Below are positions 17,047 to 25,080 of a stretch of 64,000 bases of DNA, piece after piece. The DNA comes from Falsiphaeobacter marinintestinus. GTDB lineage: Bacteria; Pseudomonadota; Alphaproteobacteria; Rhodobacterales; Rhodobacteraceae. Position 1 is the first letter of the stretch. Every line of letters begins with the position of its first letter. Position numbers and translations under genes: made by a program. The notes beneath the pieces were generated by a model, which searched no databases, was not told the DNA's origin, and was given only the letters and a program-made list of their open reading frames with translations. The stretch covers positions 241,260-305,259 of the forward strand of contig NZ_VOGO01000007.1 of assembly GCF_007923355.1 (NCBI RefSeq), given 5' to 3'.

Positions 17047-18566
17047 GAATCCGCGCGCAAATCGGTATGGTGCTGAACCTCGACAAATGCATCGGGTGCC
17101 ACACTTGTTCGGTGACCTGCAAGAACGTGTGGACCAGCAGGGACGGCGTTGAATACGCCTGGTTCAACAACGTGGAAACCAAGCCCGGAACCGGCTATCC
17201 GACCGACTGGGAAAACCAGGCGCGATGGAAGGGCGGCTGGGAACGGACCAAAGCGGGCAAACTTCAGCCCAAGCAGGGCAGCAAGTGGCGGATATTGGCA
17301 AATATCTTTGCCAACCCGTCGATGCCCGAAATCGACGATTATTACGAACCGTTCGATTTCGATTACGACCACCTGAAATCCGCGCCCGAGATGGAGGCGT
17401 TTCCAACGGCACGGCCACGGTCCAAGATCACCGGCGAGCGGATCGAAAAAATCGAAAAGGGTCCGAACTGGGAGGAAATCCTGGGCGGTGAGTTTTCGAA
17501 GCGGTCCGAAGACTACAATTTCGAAGGCATCCAGAAGGAGATCTATGGGGAATACGAGAATACATTCATGATGTATCTCCCCCGACTGTGCGAGCATTGC
17601 CTCAACCCTGCCTGCGCGTCGTCTTGCCCAAGTGGCGCGATCTATAAGCGCGAAGAAGACGGGATTGTCCTGATCGATCAGGAAAAATGTCGCGGATGGC
17701 GGATGTGCGTCAGTGGCTGCCCCTATAAGAAAATCTACTACAACTGGTCGTCCGGGAAATCCGAGAAATGCACCCTGTGCTATCCGCGGATTGAAAGTGG
17801 CAATCCGACCGTGTGTTCGGAGACCTGCGTTGGGCGCATCCGGTATCTGGGTGTCATGTTGTATGACGCCGACAAGATCGAAGATGCGGCCAACATGGAG
17901 AATGAACAAGATCTCTATGATGCGCAGCTTGGTGTCTTTCTTGATCCCAACGATCCGGTGGTCATTGAAACCGCACGGGCCGACGGCATTCCCGAAGACT
18001 GGATCAAGGCCGCCCAGGAAAGCCCGATCTGGAAAATGGCGATGGAATGGAAAGTCGCCTTCCCGTTGCATCCTGAATACCGGACGCTGCCAATGGTTTG
18101 GTATATCCCGCCGCTGTCCCCAATCCAAAACGCTGCCGAGGCAGGTGCCATCGGGACTGACGCCGGCATGCCGGACGTCAAGAACCTGCGTATTCCGGTC
18201 AAATACCTGGCCAATATGCTGACGGCGGGCGATGAGGCACCGGTGGTTACCGCGCTTGAGCGGATGTTGGCGATGCGCTCTTACATGCGCTCCAAAACCA
18301 TCGAAGGTGTGATCGATGAAGCCATCGCAGCGCGCGTCGGATTAAGTGGTCGCGTTATCGAGGACATGTATAAAGTCATGGCCCTGGCGGATTATGAGGA
18401 TCGTTTTGTGATCCCCACCACCCACCGCGAACAGGTTGAAGAAGCTTATGATCTGCGCGGCGGCTGCGGCTTTACCGATACCAATGGATGTTCAACAGGA
18501 ACCTCCAAGGGATCGCTGTTTGGGGGGGCCAAACAACCCCTGAAAATGCCAACGGAGGCAATGTAA
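17043..18566 (+). CDS. narH: Respiratory nitrate reductase beta subunit (Fe-S)
   Basis: A 507-residue ferredoxin-like protein. Four cysteine clusters are visible: CIGCHTCSVTCKNVW (about 16-30), CEHCLNPACASSCPSG, CRGWRMCVSGCPYKK and CTLCYPRIESGNPTVCSETC. The third has Trp in place of one Cys, the known feature that makes a [3Fe-4S] cluster in NarH. It relays electrons from NarI haems to NarG on the cytoplasmic face. The start overlaps the narG stop (ATGA), and narJ follows after one base. Confidence 0.97.
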   Translation: MRIRAQIGMVLNLDKCIGCHTCSVTCKNVWTSRDGVEYAWFNNVETKPGTGYPTDWENQARWKGGWERTKAGKLQPKQGSKWRILANIFANPSMPEIDDYYEPFDFDYDHLKSAPEMEAFPTARPRSKITGERIEKIEKGPNWEEILGGEFSKRSEDYNFEGIQKEIYGEYENTFMMYLPRLCEHCLNPACASSCPSGAIYKREEDGIVLIDQEKCRGWRMCVSGCPYKKIYYNWSSGKSEKCTLCYPRIESGNPTVCSETCVGRIRYLGVMLYDADKIEDAANMENEQDLYDAQLGVFLDPNDPVVIETARADGIPEDWIKAAQESPIWKMAMEWKVAFPLHPEYRTLPMVWYIPPLSPIQNAAEAGAIGTDAGMPDVKNLRIPVKYLANMLTAGDEAPVVTALERMLAMRSYMRSKTIEGVIDEAIAARVGLSGRVIEDMYKVMALADYEDRFVIPTTHREQVEEAYDLRGGCGFTDTNGCSTGTSKGSLFGGAKQPLKMPTEAM

Positions 18567-18567
18567 C

Positions 18568-19272
18568 ATGGACCGTACACTCAAAGCCTTTTCGTTGATC
18601 CTGAGTTACCCGACGCGAGAGTTGCAGCACGCCATGTCCGAGATCGGAGGCGTTCTGGCCTCGGACACGCGTTTGACGGCAGCCGCACGCCGGGCGTTGC
18701 GCCCGCTGGTGGAGGAGCTGGCCGGGCGCGACATCTATGACCTTGAAGAGCAGTTTGTTCTGCTCTTTGACAGATCGCGCACCCTGTCGCTGAACCTCTT
18801 TGAACATGTCCATGGCGAAAGCCGGGATCGGGGCGGTGCGATGGTGTCTCTGGTAGAAACCTATCGAGATGGTGGGTTCGACCCGGTTACATCGGAACTG
18901 CCCGATCATTTGCCTGTTTTGTTGGAATTCCTGTCGACGCGTCCCTTTGCTGAAGCGCAGGACACTCTGGCGGACGCGGCCCATATCTTTGAGGCCTTGA
19001 ACGCCCGGCTTGTCCGGCGGGAAAGCCCCTATGGGGCCGTGTTCGCCTGCCTTTTGCAGTTGGCAGGGGCGACCGCTGACAGAGAATCCGTGGCCGAGAT
19101 GCTGGCGCAGCCCGACGACGATCCCGCCGATCTGGAGGCGCTGGATGAGGTCTGGGAGGAAAGCGAAGTGCTATTCGGACCAGATCCCAACGCCGGGTGC
19201 CCGCAAATGCGTGACATGCTGGCGCGTATGGATGTTCCCGTAAACGCCCCGCCAAACCTGGCTGCGAAATAG
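18568..19272 (+). CDS. narJ: Nitrate reductase molybdenum cofactor assembly chaperone
   Basis: A 234-residue, all-helical TorD/NarJ-type chaperone with GGAGG (18555 region) ahead of the ATG. Features include the N-terminal LKAFSLILSYPTRELQ and the conserved YDLEEQFVLLFDRSRTLSLNLFEHVHGES, with LPDHLPVLLEFLSTRP further on. NarJ binds the NarG N-terminus and holds it for Mo-bis-MGD insertion and membrane attachment; it is not part of the final enzyme. The order G-H-J-I is standard. Confidence 0.95.
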   Translation: MDRTLKAFSLILSYPTRELQHAMSEIGGVLASDTRLTAAARRALRPLVEELAGRDIYDLEEQFVLLFDRSRTLSLNLFEHVHGESRDRGGAMVSLVETYRDGGFDPVTSELPDHLPVLLEFLSTRPFAEAQDTLADAAHIFEALNARLVRRESPYGAVFACLLQLAGATADRESVAEMLAQPDDDPADLEALDEVWEESEVLFGPDPNAGCPQMRDMLARMDVPVNAPPNLAAK

Positions 19273-19281
19273 GAGGCCACG

Positions 19282-20013
19282 ATGAATACTTTTCTCTTCG
19301 GGATTTACCCCTACATCGCCATCACCGTGATGGTGCTTGGTTCGATCGCGCGCTATGACCGCGACCCGTTCACGTGGAAAAGCTCGTCCAGCCAGCTGCT
19401 GCGCCGAAAGCAGTTGGTAATCGGATCCGTGTTGTTTCACGTTGGTGTCCTGATCATCTTTGTCGGGCATCTTGTCGGATTGCTGACGCCGATTGTTATC
19501 TTTGATGCTCTAGGAATCAGCCATTCTGCCAAGCAGATCCTGGCAATTGTCGCGGGTGGCATCGCCGGTATCATGGCGTTGACCGGTGGCGTGATGTTGT
19601 TTCAGCGCCGCTGGGTGGACCCACGTATCCGGCAGACGTCGTCCGTGGCTGACATCGCCATTCTGGCCATCCTTCTGCTGCAGCTTGTTCTGGGGCTCGG
19701 AACGATCCCCGTTTCAATTGTCCATGCAGATGGGCATGAAATGGTCAAATTCATGACCTGGGCGCAGATGATCCTGACCTTTCAGCCTGGTGCTGCCGAA
19801 TACGTGGCCGGGGCCGCGGTGGTTTTCAAACTCCACATCTTCCTGGGTCTTACGATCTTCCTGCTGTTTCCATTCACCAGACTTGTGCACATCGTGTCCG
19901 GCATCGCGGCACCGTTCCGATACCTGTTGCGACCCGGATATCAGATTGTCCGGTCGCGCCGTCAAACGGCGTTGCCCGAGAGCGACAAGTCCAAGACAAC
20001 TCCAGCGGAGTAA
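19282..20013 (+). CDS. narI: Respiratory nitrate reductase gamma subunit (cytochrome b)
   Basis: A 243-residue membrane protein with five predicted helices. Four haem-ligand histidines are in the expected places: His53 (LFHVG) and His63 (VGHLVG) in helix 2, and His185 (KLHIFLG) and His203 (LVHIVSG) in helix 5; E. coli has 56, 66, 187 and 205. NarI anchors NarGH and oxidises quinol at the periplasmic side, releasing protons there. Ribosome site AGGAGG. Its TAA overlaps the ATG of the parvulin gene by one base. Confidence 0.96.
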   Translation: MNTFLFGIYPYIAITVMVLGSIARYDRDPFTWKSSSSQLLRRKQLVIGSVLFHVGVLIIFVGHLVGLLTPIVIFDALGISHSAKQILAIVAGGIAGIMALTGGVMLFQRRWVDPRIRQTSSVADIAILAILLLQLVLGLGTIPVSIVHADGHEMVKFMTWAQMILTFQPGAAEYVAGAAVVFKLHIFLGLTIFLLFPFTRLVHIVSGIAAPFRYLLRPGYQIVRSRRQTALPESDKSKTTPAE

Positions 20014-20816
20014 TGACCATGAACGCAGCTCTTTTTCCGGACCTTGTTGTGAATGGCGAACGTGTGCCTCACGCTTTGGTTGCCGCTGAAACGCAAAACC
20101 AGGAAGCCCCGAAAGGCAAGCCGGGTATCGCTTGGCGCAAGGCCGTCAACGCCGTGGCAATCCGCACCTTGTTGTTGCAAGAGGCCCGGACACGCGGGGT
20201 TGAAGTAGATCGGCAGGAAGTTGGCCCCGGGCTCTTTGAAACAGACGAGGAGGCCCTGATCAGGGGCCTTCTTGATCAGGTGATTGATGCAGCGCAGCCC
20301 TGCGAAACAGACATCAGGGCTGAATGGGAGAAGGACCCGACACGCTTTCGGACACCGCCGCTTTGGGAAGTGTCCCACATCCTGTGCGGCTGTGACCCCA
20401 GAGACGAAGACGCCAGAGCCAAGGCGCTTGCACGGGCCACAGGCATCCTTGCGCTGGCGCAGGGCGATCCGAAAGGATTTCCTGCACTGGCCCAACGGGA
20501 AAGCGATTGTGGCTCCAAGTCGTCAGGCGGGGCCCTTGGGCAGCTTGGTCCGAACGACACCGTACCGGAATTCGAGGCCGCATTGCGTGATATTTCAGAA
20601 GGCGAAATGTCTGCAGAACCGGTTCTGACGCGCCATGGGTATCATATCATTCGAATGGATGCTGTGGCCCTTGGGCAGGTTTTACCGTTTGAAGCCGTTC
20701 GCGCGAAAATCGCAATTGCCATGGAGAAAGCGGCCTGGGCGGCGGAGTCCCGACAATTCATCATGGAACTGGTCAAAGCCTCGGACATTGAAGGGGCAGA
20801 TTTGAGCATGGTCTGA
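20013..20816 (+). CDS. Parvulin-type peptidyl-prolyl isomerase of the nar operon
   Basis: A 267-residue protein with no signal peptide, so probably cytoplasmic. The C-terminal half (about 120-235) has a rotamase/PpiC domain: WEVSHILCGCD, FPALAQRESDCGSKSSGGALGQ-like sequence, ELGP-like QLGPNDTVPEFEAAL, and VLTRHGYHIIRMD. The N-terminal helical part resembles NifM/PpiC chaperones. PPIases of this type often follow narI in alpha-, beta- and gammaproteobacteria and are thought to help NarGHI maturation. ATG codons at 20013 and 20019 are both possible starts. Confidence 0.85.
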   Translation: MTMNAALFPDLVVNGERVPHALVAAETQNQEAPKGKPGIAWRKAVNAVAIRTLLLQEARTRGVEVDRQEVGPGLFETDEEALIRGLLDQVIDAAQPCETDIRAEWEKDPTRFRTPPLWEVSHILCGCDPRDEDARAKALARATGILALAQGDPKGFPALAQRESDCGSKSSGGALGQLGPNDTVPEFEAALRDISEGEMSAEPVLTRHGYHIIRMDAVALGQVLPFEAVRAKIAIAMEKAAWAAESRQFIMELVKASDIEGADLSMV

Positions 20817-20832
20817 TCGGAAGGAGAGGGCG

Positions 20833-21414
20833 ATGGGAAAGCGTACTAAACGGCAACTGAATACCGCAAGAGGCGAGACCGCCAGTGTTCGGTGTCTGAA
20901 AGACCCATTGGAGAACCCTTTGGATTACATCGCGGAAGATCATATGCGCGAACGAGAAGTCTGTGCCTTGATCGACAAGATGGTGGCTACGGTGCAGGTC
21001 GAAGACGGCAAGCGCGAAATGATGCTCACATTTCTGACTGAACAACTGCCGCAACATCTTGCCGACGAAGAAATCGATCTCTTTCCATTGATGCTGAAAC
21101 GCTGCGAGCCTGAAGCGGAAATCGACAAGGTTATCAGAAAGTTGGAGTCTGATCATGGGCATGCTCTTGCGGATGCGCCCGTGATAGCCGCTCTGATCGC
21201 AGCTGACGAAAACAGTGCCTTGATCTTTTCGGATACGGCGTGCGCACAGATGACAGAATTCGCCTCTCATGCGAGGCGTCACCTTATTCTTGAGAACGCG
21301 ATTATCATGCCGATCGCGAGGGCGCGCCTGACCAAGCGCGACCTGGAAATCATGAGATTACACATGCTGGACCGGCGCGGGCTTGAACGTTTGGAGGAGA
21401 CCGAAACATGCTAG
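20833..21414 (+). CDS. Hemerythrin-like (HHE) domain protein
   Basis: A 193-residue helical-bundle protein with a strong GGAAGGAGAG ribosome site. Candidate di-iron ligands are His37 (EDHMRER), His75 and Glu79 (QHLADEE), His108 (SDHGH), and His146, His150 and Glu154 (SHARRHLILEN), arranged as in bacterial hemerythrins. Such proteins bind O2 or NO, or act in Fe-S repair (compare YtfE/RIC). Here the gene is part of the nar operon, so protecting or repairing nitrate reductase metal centres, or binding NO, is likely but unproven. It overlaps the carbonic anhydrase gene by 7 bp. Confidence 0.85.
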   Translation: MGKRTKRQLNTARGETASVRCLKDPLENPLDYIAEDHMREREVCALIDKMVATVQVEDGKREMMLTFLTEQLPQHLADEEIDLFPLMLKRCEPEAEIDKVIRKLESDHGHALADAPVIAALIAADENSALIFSDTACAQMTEFASHARRHLILENAIIMPIARARLTKRDLEIMRLHMLDRRGLERLEETETC

Positions 21415-22025
21415 ACGATCTTCTTCGCCGCAACGCGCAATGGTCAGGCCAGAAAAATGCTGAGGAACCTGGGTATTTTACCCGATTGGCAACCCGTCAA
21501 TCGCCGGAGTTTTTCTGGATTGGATGTTCGGACAGTCGAGTTCCGGCCAATGTCGTTGCAGGGCTTGATCCCGGAGAGGTGTTCGTTCACCGAAACGTCG
21601 CCAATGTGATCCATTCCTCGGACATGAATTTGCTATCGGCGTTGGAGTTCGCGGTAGACGCGCTGTGCATCCGGGAAATCATCGTCTGCGGTCACTATGG
21701 GTGTGGCGGCGTGAAGGCCGCAACCGAGGATCTGCCGCATGGGTTGGCCGATCACTGGTTGGAGCCGATCCGGCGTCTGGCCCGCGCTTATGCGGTCGAT
21801 CTAAGCCAGGAAAACAATGAAGAATCCCGTCGCGACAAACTCGCAGAACTCAACGTGATCGAAGGGGTTCGGCGCGTGGCTGAAACCCCCATCATACAAC
21901 GAGCATGGCGTGGTAGCGCCAGTATACGTGTTCACGGTCTTATCTATGGGCTTAAGGACGGACGGTTGCGTGATCTCGACTGCACAGTTGGACCGAGGCG
22001 CGTCCAGAAGGAGGCCACCCAATGA
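21408..22025 (+). CDS. Beta-class carbonic anhydrase
   Basis: A 205-residue beta-CA with the zinc ligands Cys40, His96 and Cys99 and the catalytic Asp42-Arg44 pair (CSDSR; CGHYGCGG). It interconverts CO2 and bicarbonate in the cytoplasm. Its position is unusual: it overlaps the hemerythrin gene by seven bases and moeA by four, so it is translated with the nar operon. Bicarbonate or pH balance during nitrate respiration is one possible reason. The length and motifs are normal and the enzyme should be active. Confidence 0.92.
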   Translation: MLDDLLRRNAQWSGQKNAEEPGYFTRLATRQSPEFFWIGCSDSRVPANVVAGLDPGEVFVHRNVANVIHSSDMNLLSALEFAVDALCIREIIVCGHYGCGGVKAATEDLPHGLADHWLEPIRRLARAYAVDLSQENNEESRRDKLAELNVIEGVRRVAETPIIQRAWRGSASIRVHGLIYGLKDGRLRDLDCTVGPRRVQKEATQ

Positions 22026-23317
22026 CGGTACAAACACGGATTGATCGGGCAGGGTGCGGTTGTGATGCTTTAGATAATCGCAAAACCCTTGTCTCAATCG
22101 ACGAAGCGCTTGCCCGGATTGCACGAACCGCCCGTCCGGTGCGCGAGACCGAAGAGATCCCGCTTGCCGAGGCTTGTGACCGGATACTTGCTGATGCGAT
22201 CTGCGCACAGTCTGCCGCGCCCCCGTTCGACAATTCGGCGATGGATGGCTATGCGATAAATACTGCCAGTCTGACGGGGGAGGGACCGTGGTATCTTCCC
22301 GTGGTCACACGGATCGCGGCAGGTCAGGAGACCCAAGGGCCACTTGCCCAAGGGCCACTTGCCCAAGGGACAGCCGCGCAGATCTTCACGGGCGCACCGA
22401 TCCCTTCCAACGCAGATGCCGTTGTGATGCAGGAAAACGTTCAACGCATCGACAGGGCGATCATAATCTCGCACAAGGTCAAGAGCGGCGTGCATATCAG
22501 GTTAGCCGGCGAAGATATGGCAAAAGGACAAACCGTTGTCCCTGCCGGCCGTCAATTGAGCGCGCGGGATATCGCCGCCTGCGCCGCCGCTGGTGCAGCA
22601 TCTGTTCGTGTCTGGCGCCGCGTGCGTGTGGCCCTTCTAGTCACCGGTAATGAGGTGAATATGACCGGTCAACCGAGGAACCGTGCGGGCATCTGGGATG
22701 TGAATACACCAATGCTGAGTGCTGCAATCGCGACGCCCGGGGTCAGGCTTGTCGATGTTCAGACGGCAAAAGACAATCGCGACGCCTTGCGACAGCAAAT
22801 CGCGGACCTAGCCGAACGCGTCGATCTGATTGTCACCACTGGCGGGATATCCGTGGGGGAGGAAGACCATGTCAAACCCGCGTTAGGCGATCTTGGCGTG
22901 GCGATGGCGTTCAGTGGTGTCGCGATAAAGCCCGGAAAACCGGTGTCATTCGGGCGTCTGGGAGGCGCGCATTGGCTGGGGTTGCCGGGCAATCCACTTG
23001 CAGCTTACGTCACATGGCATCTTTTCGGGACAGCGCTTTGCCAGACTCTGGCGGGATGCACCGCTGCGCCGAGCACACGCAGGCATGTCGTGTTATCCCG
23101 CCCGCTGCGCCATACATACGGACGCTGCGAACTGCGATTGGCCGAACGCGTCGGGTTTGACGGTTCTGGCCGAGAGGTTGTCCGCTTCGACGATGCGACC
23201 CATTCAGGTCGCGTCGCGCGGCTTCCGGCAGCGGACGGCGTTATCCTGATCCCGGCTGAAACCGAAATTCTTCCGGAAGGCGCGTTGATCGACTTCATGC
23301 CCTTCTACGTTTCATAA
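22022..23317 (+). CDS. moeA: Molybdopterin molybdenumtransferase
   Basis: The 431-residue product inserts molybdate into adenylated molybdopterin, a step needed for the NarG cofactor. Conserved MoeA segments are visible: PPFDNSAMDGYA, IFTGAPIPSNADAVVMQEN, GNEV, and VTTGGISVGEEDHVK, with GLPGNPLAAYVTWHLF near the end. A tandem duplication of five residues (GPLAQGPLAQG, from bases 22337-22366) lengthens the loop before IFTGAP. The first 20 residues are a short Cys-rich extension (CGCDALDN). The start overlaps the carbonic anhydrase stop. Co-transcription with nar genes would couple cofactor supply to enzyme synthesis. Confidence 0.93.
   Translation: MTVQTRIDRAGCGCDALDNRKTLVSIDEALARIARTARPVRETEEIPLAEACDRILADAICAQSAAPPFDNSAMDGYAINTASLTGEGPWYLPVVTRIAAGQETQGPLAQGPLAQGTAAQIFTGAPIPSNADAVVMQENVQRIDRAIIISHKVKSGVHIRLAGEDMAKGQTVVPAGRQLSARDIAACAAAGAASVRVWRRVRVALLVTGNEVNMTGQPRNRAGIWDVNTPMLSAAIATPGVRLVDVQTAKDNRDALRQQIADLAERVDLIVTTGGISVGEEDHVKPALGDLGVAMAFSGVAIKPGKPVSFGRLGGAHWLGLPGNPLAAYVTWHLFGTALCQTLAGCTAAPSTRRHVVLSRPLRHTYGRCELRLAERVGFDGSGREVVRFDDATHSGRVARLPAADGVILIPAETEILPEGALIDFMPFYVS
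22337..22366 (+). repeat. 15-bp in-frame tandem duplication inside moeA
   Basis: GGGCCACTTGCCCAA occurs twice back to back (22337-22351 and 22352-22366). The repeat adds five residues without changing the reading frame, as expected from replication slippage. Confidence 0.9.
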
Positions 23318-23330
23318 AGGAAGCACCACC

Positions 23331-23849
23331 ATGAAAATCGCTTACACAATGGCACCCGGACAAGGAGACACGGATCTGTTCCTGTTTTCTGTGGCACAAG
23401 ACCTTGGGGCGCGTGGCTACCAAACCTGCGGCACGGTCCAGATCAACACCAAGCGCAGCGATCACCCCTGCGATATGGATGTTCAGGTCCTGCCGGATGG
23501 GCCGATCTTGCGGATCTCACAGAGTCTGGGGCGAAATTCTAAAGGATGCAGGCTGGATCCGTCCGCGCTTGAACACGCTGTTGGATTGGTCGCCGATCGG
23601 CTGACATCCGGTACAGAGGTTCTGATCGTCAACAAGTTTGGCAAACACGAAGCTGATGGTCGAGGATTTCGGACGGTGATTGCAGAGGCGATCGAGCGCG
23701 ACATACCCGTTCTGGTGGGTGTCAACGCACTGAACCTCGCTGCTTTCAAAGAGTTTGTCGGCCCGGACGCACTTTGGCTTGAGCCTTCGGCCAAGGCCGT
23801 CATCAGTTGGTTTGAAGCGACGTCGCAATCCGAGCGAAATGTCGCCTGA
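23331..23849 (+). CDS. DUF2478 family protein (nucleotide-binding-like, molybdenum-linked)
   Basis: A 172-residue protein with AAAGGAAG ribosome site. It begins with a P-loop-like strand-turn (IAYTMAPGQGDTDLFLFSVAQDL), although a canonical GKT/S Walker A is missing. CDMDVQVLPDGPILRISQSLG and VLIVNKFGKHEADGRGF, the DUF2478 pattern, follow. The protein looks like an altered P-loop NTPase. DUF2478 genes are often found next to molybdenum transport or cofactor genes; the function is not known. It is the last gene of the nar operon, 13 bp after moeA. Confidence 0.8.
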   Translation: MKIAYTMAPGQGDTDLFLFSVAQDLGARGYQTCGTVQINTKRSDHPCDMDVQVLPDGPILRISQSLGRNSKGCRLDPSALEHAVGLVADRLTSGTEVLIVNKFGKHEADGRGFRTVIAEAIERDIPVLVGVNALNLAAFKEFVGPDALWLEPSAKAVISWFEATSQSERNVA

Positions 23850-23972
23850 AGTGCCCCGGTCTTTAAGCGTGTATTGGGTTTAGGGTGTCAAACATTACCC
23901 GTAAGAAACCGGTGGCAAACCAGCGGACTGGTGGGCAGGCGGTGACAGGGCAACGTTGATCTTGGACATTTA

Positions 23973-25010
23973 TCAACTGGCAACGACAGCGTCGAAACCT
24001 TGGAGGACATTCACGGCGTTCACGCCGATTTCATCCACATCATACCCACCTTCCATGATGAATTGTGTGGGCAGGTTCGCAGCTGCGATGTCAGCGCCCA
24101 GAGTCGTAAAATCATCACTTTTCAGTTTGAAGAAACTGATCGGGTCCGTTTCAAACGTGTCAACGCCCAATGAGATGATCAGGAAATCAGGGTTGTAGTC
24201 GGCGATGCAGTCCAACGCTTTGGCAAGGGCAGCACGCCAGACATCGAACGATGTGCCGGGCGGCATTGGGAAGTTGAGGTTGAACCCTGCGCCCGCACCT
24301 TCACCGGTCTCACTGGCGTGACCCAGATGGTAGGGGAACGCCTCTAACGGATCTCCATGCAGCGATATGAACAGCACATCATCACGGTCGTAGAAGATGT
24401 CTTGTGTCCCGTTGCCATGGTGGAAATCCACATCAAGGATGGCAACGCGCCTGGCCCCATTGTCCACAAAGTGCTGCGCACAGATCGCAGCGTTGTTCAG
24501 AAAACAATAGCCGCCGTACATATCGGCCGTCGCGTGGTGACCGGGCGGACGGCACAGCGAAAACACGCCACGTGCGCCTGCGCGAATTCTTTCAGCCCCG
24601 GTCAGGGCGACTTGGGCGCTGGCATAGGCGGCTTCCCATGTGCCATCCGTCAGGCTGGTCTCGCCAGCAAGCGCGTAATAGCCAAGTTGACCTTCGATAA
24701 AGTTCGGGCGGATGCCGGACATGCGCCGCGCGACCCATGTCGTTGGGATGGCTTCGCCCTCAAACCCGGCCTCTTTCCAGCGGGCAGGGGCTGTTTTCAG
24801 AAACTCGACAAAGTGATCTTCGTGGATGGCAAAGATCGGATCCATGCCGAATTCGTCAGGGTCCGAAACAGGGCCAAGGTCTGTCTTACGCACGCGATCG
24901 ATGACAAATTCCGCGCGGCTGGGACGCTCGTGCGGTTGCACTAACTTGCCACCAAACAGTTCAGTTTTGGCATCACGCAGCTTGTGCTTTTCGCTATAGA
25001 TCGTTTCCAT
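23973..25010 (-). CDS. aphA: Acetylpolyamine amidohydrolase (histone-deacetylase family)
   Basis: The start at 25010 (METIYSEKHKLRD) gives a 345-residue protein of the class II HDAC-like AphA type; open codons upstream run into the binding-protein gene. Visible motifs are RPPGHHA with the active-site histidines, AILDVDFHHGNGTQDIFY with Asp and His zinc ligands, FISLHGDP, and a C-terminal EGGYDVDEIG. It is a zinc enzyme that removes acetyl groups from acetylated putrescine, cadaverine or spermidine. It is the last gene of the polyamine import cassette, 70 bp after the binding protein, which supports this substrate. Confidence 0.9.
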   Translation of the reverse strand: METIYSEKHKLRDAKTELFGGKLVQPHERPSRAEFVIDRVRKTDLGPVSDPDEFGMDPIFAIHEDHFVEFLKTAPARWKEAGFEGEAIPTTWVARRMSGIRPNFIEGQLGYYALAGETSLTDGTWEAAYASAQVALTGAERIRAGARGVFSLCRPPGHHATADMYGGYCFLNNAAICAQHFVDNGARRVAILDVDFHHGNGTQDIFYDRDDVLFISLHGDPLEAFPYHLGHASETGEGAGAGFNLNFPMPPGTSFDVWRAALAKALDCIADYNPDFLIISLGVDTFETDPISFFKLKSDDFTTLGADIAAANLPTQFIMEGGYDVDEIGVNAVNVLQGFDAVVAS

Positions 25011-25080
25011 CAGCTCTTGTCCCGTGTCGCAAAAGGCAATCGGGCCGCACTTAAAGCGCAGCCCGACAAAGTCATCCTCG

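Noticed and set aside
16929..18128. A 399-codon minus-strand frame over narH
   Set aside because: It is antisense to the Cys-cluster region of narH and has no recognisable protein features.
23956..23978. GTTGAT-N11-ATCAAC inverted repeat near the end of the nar operon, like an FNR box
   Set aside because: The spacing is wrong for an FNR box (4 bp needed), and it lies between convergent genes where an activator site is not expected.
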